The notes under the pieces: generated by a model
Database searches by the model: none
Seen by the model: only the letters and a program-made list of their open reading frames with translations
Told to the model about the DNA's origin: nothing
Origin: Desulfovibrionaceae bacterium UBA6814
Lineage (GTDB): Bacteria; Desulfobacterota; Desulfovibrionia; Desulfovibrionales; Desulfovibrionaceae
Direction: 5' to 3'
DNA length: 20,718 nt
Assembly: GCA_002452635.1 (NCBI GenBank)
Contig: DKEU01000074.1
Location: 1 to 20,718 of the forward strand
Translations under genes and position numbers: made by a program
Shown: positions 14,860 through 20,718 of the stretch, one piece after another
How positions within the stretch are numbered: position 1 is the stretch's first letter
Layout of the letters: every line of letters starts with the position of its first letter

Positions 14860-15063
14860 GGCATCCTCCTCAGGGTTGGTGGCCGGCCGGGCCGGCGCTG
14901 TAGTGTCGTGGCGCGGGGCCCGCCGGTGCATCGGGAAGGTAACGGCGGCGGGTCCGCTGGGGCCGGGCGAAACCAACGGCCCGGCCAGGGGCAAGGCTGC
15001 CCCGGCAAGACGACCCTACCCGGTTCCGGCGCGGGGCTCAACCCCGGAGGAGAAAAACCTCGT

Positions 15064-15303
15064 TTATCGGCCGATGTCCACGAGACGCCGGCCAAGCTGG
15101 GTCAGGGCCACCCCGTCCTGGGGCAGCATGGTGCGGCCCGGGCTGACGCGCTTTTTCTCCAGCAGCCGGTTGCGGACCATCTCCTCCACCAGGTCGGCGT
15201 CCAGGATGAGGAGCCGGCGGGGCATGGCGCCCCCATAGGCGGGCAGTTGGCTGAAGGCGTGGACCAGGTGCAGGAGCTCGAACTGTTTGGAGCGGTACGA
15301 CAT
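15064..15303 (-). CDS. small protein of unknown function, 79 residues
   Basis: I do not recognise this gene. It has GGAGG six bases before the ATG at 15303. The sequence, starting MSYRSKQFELLHLVHAF, contains helix-rich segments, then DADLVEEMVRNRLLEKK and a short GVALTQLGRRLVD end. The last half could form a winged helix-like or small helical domain with many Arg/Lys residues, but no motif is decisive. It is upstream of and co-oriented with the aminomutase; the 204-base gap leaves co-transcription open. Confidence 0.6.
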   Translation of the reverse strand: MSYRSKQFELLHLVHAFSQLPAYGGAMPRRLLILDADLVEEMVRNRLLEKKRVSPGRTMLPQDGVALTQLGRRLVDIGR

Positions 15304-15582
15304 GGCGGGCCTCCGGAATGCGGCGGGGGGACGTGCCGACCCGTATACCCGGCCCGGGTGACAGGAACGTGACGAACCCCCTGCCCGGCGAAATGTCCTT
15401 GCCCGGAGCCCGACTCCGAGAAATACTGACTGAGTGTTTAATGTTATGAATTTTTCATCTTGCCAACGGCAGGAATAATCACGTAAAAGTCGTATTCGAT
15501 GGTGGAGTGACAGGCATCGGCATTCTGCACAGATAGTCAAAGACGCCGGCAAACCCCTTGCCGTCAACAGGAAAGGGACACC
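15304..15582. other. intergenic region upstream of cheV
   Basis: No gene is seen. The stretch 15421-15500 is AT-rich for this genome and holds a short palindrome ATGAA-TTT-TTCAT (15446-15458). AATAAT at 15474-15479 could be a -10, with only a poor TTTTTC at -35. I find no convincing sigma-28 (TAAA...GCCGATAA) or sigma-54 site for cheV. Confidence 0.5.
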
Positions 15583-16521
15583 ATGGGCGACGACCACAAC
15601 ATCCTCCTGGAGTCGGGCACCAACGAGATGGAGATCCTGGAGTTCTCCATCACCGGCACGGACGGCAGCCGGCACGCCTTCGGCATCAACGTGGCCAAAG
15701 TGCTGGAAATCCTGGAGAGCCCGGGCCTGAAGCCCATCCCCTCCGCGCCCCACCCCTGCTACATGGGGGTCATGTCCCTGCGCGGCGCGGCCCTGCCCGT
15801 GCTGGACCTGGCCGTCTGGTTGCGCCTGGACCGCGCCGCCCATCCCCACGACGTGGTCATGGTCACCGAGATCAACAAGACCGTCACCGGCTTCCTGGTC
15901 TCGGGCGTGACCCAGATCCACCGGGTGAGCTGGTCCGACGTGGAGCCCCCGGGCACGGCCCTGGCCGGCGGGCCGGACGGCTGCATCACCGCCCTGGCCA
16001 AGGTCGCCGACCAGTTCATCCAGATCCTGGACCTGGAGCGCATGCTCAGCGAACTGGGCCAGGTGGCCGCGGTGGCCCCGACCCGCGCCGGCAAGGCCGG
16101 GGAACGCGCCCGGCGGGCCATGGTGGCGGACGATTCCATGTCCATCCGGAACATGATGGTGCAGAACCTGGAGGCCGACGGGTTCGCGGTCATGACCGCC
16201 GGGGACGGCGAGGACGCCCTGAAGAAGCTCCTGGCCCTCAAGGGCCAGGCCGCGGCCGAGGGCGTCCCGGTCACCAGCCTCCTGGACGTGCTGGTCTCGG
16301 ACGTGGAGATGCCGCGCATGGACGGCTACACCCTGACCCGCAGGATCAAGGAGGACCCGGTGCTCAAAGACCTCCCGGTGATCCTCTTCTCCTCCCTCAT
16401 CTCCGACTCCATCCGGCACAAGGGCCTGGCCGTGGGCGCGGACGAACAGATCAGCAAGCCCGAATTCAGCGAACTGGCCGAGCGCGCCAAGGCCCTCATC
16501 GCGGCCCGGGAGGCCGCCTAG
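15583..16521 (+). CDS. cheV: CheV, CheW-receiver chemotaxis coupling protein
   Basis: A 312-residue fusion of a CheW-like domain (about 16-155; FGINVAKVLEI, MSLRGAALPVLDLA) with a C-terminal receiver domain (about 178-308). Receiver residues are intact: D183-D184, D240 as phosphorylation site (VSD240VEMPRMDGY), S270 and K292 (SKP). CheV couples chemoreceptors to the CheA kinase and adjusts this coupling by phosphorylation. The start ATG at 15583 follows AAAGGGACACC. It stands alone: the gene before it is on the other strand, and strong hairpins follow it. No other che gene is in the window. Confidence 0.92.
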   Translation: MGDDHNILLESGTNEMEILEFSITGTDGSRHAFGINVAKVLEILESPGLKPIPSAPHPCYMGVMSLRGAALPVLDLAVWLRLDRAAHPHDVVMVTEINKTVTGFLVSGVTQIHRVSWSDVEPPGTALAGGPDGCITALAKVADQFIQILDLERMLSELGQVAAVAPTRAGKAGERARRAMVADDSMSIRNMMVQNLEADGFAVMTAGDGEDALKKLLALKGQAAAEGVPVTSLLDVLVSDVEMPRMDGYTLTRRIKEDPVLKDLPVILFSSLISDSIRHKGLAVGADEQISKPEFSELAERAKALIAAREAA

Positions 16522-16530
16522 CCGCATCCC

Positions 16531-16570
16531 TGCACCTTCGTGTGCAAGAGTTGCCCCTTCTTGGAAGGGG
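16531..16570 (+). repeat. two short hairpins after cheV
   Basis: TGCAC-CTTCGT-GTGCA (16531-16546) and CCCCTTC-TTG-GAAGGGG (16554-16570) lie between the cheV stop and the terminator. They are perfect stems but lack T runs, so they may only structure the 3' UTR. Confidence 0.5.
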
Positions 16571-16571
16571 A

Positions 16572-16617
16572 TGTGCAAAGGGCTGCACGTGTTCGCGCGC
16601 AGCCCTTTGCACATTTT
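16572..16617 (+). terminator. intrinsic terminator of cheV
   Basis: A 15-bp perfect stem (16572-16586 with 16599-16613) around a 12-base loop is followed by TTTTC. It is the third hairpin in the 3' region of cheV and the most terminator-like. It separates cheV from the cus operon. Confidence 0.8.
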
Positions 16618-16654
16618 CACCCGGAAGCTAATTCATATCTAAATAATATGATAT

Positions 16655-16670
16655 TGGCACGGTTCTGGTA
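16655..16670 (+). promoter_or_regulatory. possible sigma-54-like promoter upstream of cusCBA
   Basis: TGGCACG, matching the sigma-54 -24 element, is followed at the expected spacing by TGGTA instead of TTGCA, so the -12 GC is GT. The -24 element is good and the -12 imperfect. Just upstream is the inverted repeat TCATAT-N7-ATATGA at 16633-16651. The leader to the cusC start is about 130 bases. Confidence 0.3.
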
Positions 16671-16808
16671 TGTGCGGCCTCCATCTGCACCGCGAGGCCC
16701 CTTGATGCACTGCACCGCCACTCCCCCACCGACCCCCGCCCCCGGCCGCCATCGCCTGCCGGGCCGGCGCAACCCGGCCCGCTGAGGCCGCTTCCCAGGA
16801 GTTGTTCC

Positions 16809-18197
16809 ATGGCCAAAAATCCTACTATGATGATATGCATAATCCTGGCCGGCCTGGCCCTGGCCGCGCCCGCCCGGGCCGAGGGGCCAGAGGCCCCGGT
16901 CCGGCCCCAGGCCTTGCACGCCCTGGTGGCCGAGGGCCTGGAGCACAACCAGGAGCTGCGCAGCCTGGCCGAAACCGCGGCCGGCCTGCGCGCCGCCGCC
17001 CCGGCCGCCGGGTCGCTTGCCGACCCGGTGCTGGGCCTGGGCGTCATCGGCCTGCCCGTGGACACCTTCGACACCCGGCAGGAGGCCATGACCCAGAAGC
17101 AGGTCTCCCTGTCCCAGAAGGTCCCCTGGTTCGGCACCCTGGGCCTGTCCGAAAAGGCCGCCCTGCTCAAGGCCGTGCGCGCGGACAAGCAACTCCAGGC
17201 CAAGAGGCTGGAGCTGGCCCGCAAGATCGCCGACGCCTGGTACGACCTGGGCCTGGTGGCCCGCGGCCTGGAGGTCAACGCCCAGTTGGCCGCCATGGTG
17301 GACCAGACGCTCAAGGTGGCCGAGACCCGCTACGCCACGGGCGCGGGCCTGCAGCAAGATATTCTCTCCGCCCAGGTGCGCCGCTCCGAGCTGGAGGACG
17401 AGCGCATCGGCCTCGCCCAGCGCCGCCGCAGCCTGGAAGACGCCATCAACGGCCTGCTCAACCGGGAGCGCTTCACTTCGGTTGCGCCCCCGGCCCTGCC
17501 CGATCCCGCGCTTCCCGCCCTGGACCCCGAAGCCCTGGCCGCCCGCGCCCTGCGCCACAACCCCCTGGTGGCCGTGCGCACCGTGGAGATCGAGATGGCC
17601 GACGTGGACGTGGCCCTGGCCGAAAAGGCCTACGGCCCGGACATGACCTTCACCGTGGCCTACGGGCAGCGGGACGACGACCTCCTGGGCCGGGAGCGGG
17701 CCGACCTGGCCTCGGCCCAGGTCACGCTGAGCCTGCCCCTGTGGCAGGCCACCCGCCAGGACAGCAAGCTGGAGGCGGCCAAGAAGGCCCGCGAGGCCGC
17801 CGACCGCGCCTTGGAGGCCCTGAAGCGCAGCCTGCCCCACCGGGTGGACGCCCTGGCGGGCGAGGCCCGGGACCTGGCCCGGAGTTGGGAGCTGAACCGC
17901 GACGCCATCCTGCTCCAGGGCTCCCAGCGGGCTGACGCCTCCCTGGCCGCCTACGAGGTGGGCAAGGTGGAGTTCGACACCATGCTCAACGCCCGCCTGT
18001 CCCTGTTGCGCATGCAACTGCGCGCCGAGACCTCCCTGTTCGCGCTCCAGCGCAAGCTGGCCGAGCTGGAGGAGGCGGTGGGCAGCCCCTTGGCCGCACC
18101 CGCCCCCGCAGCCACGGCCTCCCCCACTGCCGCGGCCGCCGCATCCGCCGCCACCGCCTCGGTCCCCGACCTGCACACCGACATCGCCACGAGGTAA
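16809..18197 (+). CDS. cusC: TolC/CusC-family outer-membrane efflux channel
   Basis: A 462-residue outer-membrane factor. The first 24 residues are a signal peptide ending ARA. Two OEP repeats follow (about 35-225 and 245-430) with long amphipathic helices rich in Ala, Leu, Glu and Arg. The last about 40 residues form an Ala/Pro/Thr tail, perhaps not folded. AGGAG lies 7 bases before the ATG at 16809. No lipoprotein cysteine is present, so it differs from E. coli CusC in that point. The specific name rests on the following cusB and cusA genes; cusB starts 4 bases after its stop. Confidence 0.85.
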   Translation: MAKNPTMMICIILAGLALAAPARAEGPEAPVRPQALHALVAEGLEHNQELRSLAETAAGLRAAAPAAGSLADPVLGLGVIGLPVDTFDTRQEAMTQKQVSLSQKVPWFGTLGLSEKAALLKAVRADKQLQAKRLELARKIADAWYDLGLVARGLEVNAQLAAMVDQTLKVAETRYATGAGLQQDILSAQVRRSELEDERIGLAQRRRSLEDAINGLLNRERFTSVAPPALPDPALPALDPEALAARALRHNPLVAVRTVEIEMADVDVALAEKAYGPDMTFTVAYGQRDDDLLGRERADLASAQVTLSLPLWQATRQDSKLEAAKKAREAADRALEALKRSLPHRVDALAGEARDLARSWELNRDAILLQGSQRADASLAAYEVGKVEFDTMLNARLSLLRMQLRAETSLFALQRKLAELEEAVGSPLAAPAPAATASPTAAAAASAATASVPDLHTDIATR

Positions 18198-18201
18198 CAC
18201 C

Positions 18202-19527
18202 ATGCACCGCACCCCCATCCTGGCCAGCCTCTTCCTGGCCGCCCTCGCCCTGACCGCCCTTCTCGCCGGGACCGCCCTGGCCCAAGACCTCAAGGCCGGG
18301 GACATCGATCCCGCCAACGGCAAGCGCATCAAGTACTGGGCCGCGCCCATGGACCCCACCTACATCCGCCAGGAGCCCGGCAAGTCGCCCATGGGCATGG
18401 ACCTGGTGCCGGTCTACGCGGAGGAAGGGGGCGAGAAGGAGCCCACCTCCACCATCCGCATCGACCCGGTGACCGTGCAGAACATGGGCGTGCGCACCGC
18501 GCCGGTGAAGCGCCAGGCCCTGTCCCGGGAGATCCGCGCCCTGGGTACCGTGACCTACGACGAGCGCCGCATCGTGGCCGTATCCACCAAGTTCAGCGGC
18601 TGGATCGAGAACCTGCGCGCCGACTTCGTGGGCCAGCCCGTACGCCGCGGCCAGCCGCTCTTCGACATCTACAGCCCGGAACTGGTCTCGGCCCAGGAGG
18701 AGTACCGCCTGGCCCTGGAGCAGCGGAAGGCCCTGGGCGACAGCCCCTACCCCAGCGTGAGCCAGGGCGCGGAGCGATTGCTTTCGGCCTCGCGCAAGCG
18801 CCTGCGCTACTGGGACATCCCCGAGTCCGCCATCGCGCGCCTGGAGGCGGGCGGCCCGGTGGCCAAGACCGTCACCGTGTACGCCCCGGCCTCGGGCATC
18901 GTGACCCGGAAGACCGCGGTGGAGGGGCACTACGTCAAGGCCGGCGAGCACCAGTACGAGATCGCGGACCTCTCCTCGGTCTGGGTGGACGCCGAGGTGT
19001 ACGAGAACGAGCTGCCCTTCGTGCGCCAGGGCATGCCCGCGCGCATGGAGCTGGCCTACCTGCCGGGCCGCGCCTTCACCGGCCGGGTGCTGTTCATCTA
19101 TCCCTACGTCACGGCCAAGACCCGCACCGTGAAGCTGCGCCTGGAATTCAAAAACCCCGGCGGCGAGCTCAAGCCCGACATGTACGCCGACGTGCACCTG
19201 GATTCCGCGGTGAGCCGCGACGCCCTGGTGGTGCCCCAGGAGGCGGTCATCGACTCCGGCGCGCGCACGATGGTGTTCGTGGCCAAGGGCCAGGGCCGGT
19301 TCGAGCCCCGCGAGGTCAGGCTGGGCACCGAGGGCGGCGACGGCGCGTACCAGGTGCTCTCCGGGCTCAAGGAGGGCGAGAACGTGGTGGTCTCGGCCCA
19401 GTTCATGCTGGATTCCGAGAGCCGCCTGCGCGAGGCCATCCGCAAGATGACCGAGGCCCAGGCCCCGGCCGCTACGCAGGCCCCGGACCCGGACCTGGAC
19501 ATGTCCGACCTCAAGATGGACAAGTAG
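18202..19527 (+). CDS. cusB: CusB-type periplasmic metal-efflux adaptor
   Basis: A 441-residue membrane-fusion protein that would hand Cu(I)/Ag(I) to CusA. A signal peptide (1-27, ending ALAQ) is followed by a heavy-metal-binding segment at about 44-73 with YWAAPMDP and GKSPMGMDLVPVY. This is the cysteine-free, Met-containing form seen in CusB proteins. The lipoyl and barrel domains include TKFSGWIENL, GQPVRRGQPLFDIYSPEL and YAPASGIVTRK. The C-terminus has a Met/Asp tail. GAGG overlaps the end of cusC and lies 7 bases before the ATG, and cusA starts 10 bases after the stop. Confidence 0.88.
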   Translation: MHRTPILASLFLAALALTALLAGTALAQDLKAGDIDPANGKRIKYWAAPMDPTYIRQEPGKSPMGMDLVPVYAEEGGEKEPTSTIRIDPVTVQNMGVRTAPVKRQALSREIRALGTVTYDERRIVAVSTKFSGWIENLRADFVGQPVRRGQPLFDIYSPELVSAQEEYRLALEQRKALGDSPYPSVSQGAERLLSASRKRLRYWDIPESAIARLEAGGPVAKTVTVYAPASGIVTRKTAVEGHYVKAGEHQYEIADLSSVWVDAEVYENELPFVRQGMPARMELAYLPGRAFTGRVLFIYPYVTAKTRTVKLRLEFKNPGGELKPDMYADVHLDSAVSRDALVVPQEAVIDSGARTMVFVAKGQGRFEPREVRLGTEGGDGAYQVLSGLKEGENVVVSAQFMLDSESRLREAIRKMTEAQAPAATQAPDPDLDMSDLKMDK

Positions 19528-19537
19528 GGAGGCGGCC

Positions 19538-20718
19538 ATGATCGCGCGCCTCATCGACTTCTCCATCAAGAACAAGTTCCTGGTGCTCCTGGTCACGGTG
19601 TTCGTGATCGGGGCCGGCCTGTACTCCATGCGGCACACCCCGCTGGACGCCATCCCCGACCTCTCCGAGGTCCAGGTCATCGTGTTCACCCCCTACGCCG
19701 GCCAGGCCCCCCAGGTGGTGGAGGACCAGGTCACCTACCCCCTGACCACGGCCATGCTCTCGGTGCCCAAGGCCAAGGTGGTCCGCGGGTACTCCTTCTT
19801 CGGCAACTCGTTCGTGTACGTGATCTTCGCGGACGGCACGGACCTGTACTGGGCGCGCAGCCGGGTGCTGGAGTCGCTCAACTCCCTGGCCGGACGCCTG
19901 CCCGCCGGGGTCTCCCCCACCCTGGGCCCTGACGCCACGGGCGTGGGCTGGGTCTACGAGTACGTGCTGCACAGCGACACCCACGACCTGGCCCAACTGC
20001 GCTCCATCCAGGACTGGTTCCTGCGCTACGAGCTGTCCAGCGTGCCCGGGGTGTCCGAGGTGGCCTCCATCGGCGGGTACGTGAAGCAGTACCAGGTGGT
20101 GGTGGACCCCACCAAGCTGCTGGCCTTCGACATCCCCTTGCAGAAGGTGCGCATGGCCATCGCCCGCTCCAACAACGACGTGGGCGGCCGGGTGCTGGAG
20201 ATGGGCGAGACCGAGTTCATGGTCCGCGGCCTGGGCTACATCAAGGGCGTCAAGGACCTGGAGAACGTCCCCCTGGGCCTGGGCCCGGGCGGCACTCCGG
20301 TGCTCCTGCGCAACGTGGCCGAGGTCCGCGTGGGGCCGGAGCTTAGGCGCGGCCTCCTGGACGAGAACGGCCAGGGCGAGGCCGTGGGCGGCATCGTGGT
20401 CATGCGCCAGGGCGCCAACGCCCTGGAGGTCATCGAGAACGTCAAGGCGCGGCTGGAGCAGGTAAAGTCCGGCCTGCCCCAGGGCGTGACCATCCGGCCG
20501 GCCTACGACCGCTCGGGCCTCATCCTGCGCGCGGTGGACAACCTGAAGCACACCCTGGTGGAGGAGAGCATCATCGTCACCCTGGTGTGCGTGCTCTTCC
20601 TGTTCCACGTGCGCAGCGCCCTGGTGGGGGTCATGACCCTGCCCCTGGGCGTGCTGGCGGGCTTCGTCATCATGCGCTGGCAGGGCATCGACGCCAACAT
20701 CATGAGCCTGGGCGGCAT
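19538..20718 (+). CDS. cusA: CusA-type RND copper/silver efflux pump, 5' part
   Basis: The reading frame runs off the right edge after about 393 codons, against roughly 1,040 in a full protein. GGAGG is five bases before the ATG. Membrane segment 1 spans about residues 14-31; segments 2 and 3 appear near the end (ESIIVTLVCVLFLF and VMTLPLGVLAGFVIM). Family motifs: DAIPDLS (37-43), TTAMLSVP, RGYSFFGNSFVYVIF, GTDLYWARSRVL and GPDATGVGWVYEY. The RGYSFFG form matches CusA (monovalent Cu/Ag) rather than CzcA. It uses proton motive force to drive metal from periplasm to exterior with CusB and CusC. Confidence 0.93.
   Translation, partial: MIARLIDFSIKNKFLVLLVTVFVIGAGLYSMRHTPLDAIPDLSEVQVIVFTPYAGQAPQVVEDQVTYPLTTAMLSVPKAKVVRGYSFFGNSFVYVIFADGTDLYWARSRVLESLNSLAGRLPAGVSPTLGPDATGVGWVYEYVLHSDTHDLAQLRSIQDWFLRYELSSVPGVSEVASIGGYVKQYQVVVDPTKLLAFDIPLQKVRMAIARSNNDVGGRVLEMGETEFMVRGLGYIKGVKDLENVPLGLGPGGTPVLLRNVAEVRVGPELRRGLLDENGQGEAVGGIVVMRQGANALEVIENVKARLEQVKSGLPQGVTIRPAYDRSGLILRAVDNLKHTLVEESIIVTLVCVLFLFHVRSALVGVMTLPLGVLAGFVIMRWQGIDANIMSLGG

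Noticed and set aside
15520..15582. Possible sigma-28 promoter of cheV
   Set aside because: TCAAAG and GCCGTCAA resemble the two elements, but the spacing is about three bases too long.
15304..16620. Upstream extension of the 79-residue gene opposite cheV
   Set aside because: The frame stays open only as a shadow of cheV; the ribosome-binding site supports the start at 15303.
18340..18425. Missing cysteines in the CusB heavy-metal-binding segment as an anomaly
   Set aside because: The Cys-free, Met-containing form is common in CusB proteins, so it is not unusual.
1..20718. CRISPR array, insertion sequence or toxin-antitoxin pair
   Set aside because: No regularly spaced repeats, transposase motifs or small overlapping gene pair of that type were found on either strand.

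Overview
The window looks like chromosomal DNA of a high-GC sulfate-reducing bacterium of the Desulfovibrio type (Desulfobacterota). The strongest clue is a complete four-gene Tmc transmembrane redox complex, known from sulfate reducers. The CheV, the DivK-like regulator and the about 613-residue UbiD-family decarboxylase fit this. There is no phage, transposon, integrase or CRISPR array, and no broken gene. The lineage is inferred from gene content only.

Layout. (1) 1-162, minus: 5' part of a tRNA-Val(UAC) with its own promoter, then a terminator facing the tmc operon. (2) 294-4081, minus: tmcD-tmcC-tmcB-tmcA in transcription order, which would move electrons between periplasmic cytochrome c3, a membrane cytochrome b and a cytoplasmic Hdr-like Fe-S subunit. 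(3) 4082-4550: AT-rich divergent regulatory region with a palindrome over the tmc -10 and a good sigma-70 promoter for the other side. (4) 4551-6666, plus: single-domain response regulator and GAF/HD-GYP protein, a likely c-di-GMP signalling pair. (5) 6667-6775: compact cluster of nested palindromes between convergent operons. (6) 6773-10430, minus: tetR, lipoprotein membrane-fusion protein, ABC ATPase and ABC-2 permease, with a perfect 16-bp operator over the tetR promoter. (7) 10529-13654, plus: tandem-duplicated DUF1566 protein, UbiD-family decarboxylase, 57-residue unknown protein, strong terminator. (8) 13723-15303, minus: radical-SAM KamA-family aminomutase with altered substrate residues, and a 79-residue unknown. 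(9) 15583-16521, plus: CheV, followed by three hairpins. (10) 16809 to the right edge, plus: CusCBA-type copper/silver RND efflux operon, with cusA cut by the window end.

Most genes belong to known families. What deserves a second look is the nested-palindrome element at 6675-6773, the aminomutase whose lysine-binding aspartates appear to be Arg and Ser, the ten-repeat TmcD with the promoter-overlapping palindrome upstream, the internally duplicated DUF1566 gene beside UbiD, and the unknown 57- and 79-residue proteins. I did not find a clear-cut undescribed multi-gene system.
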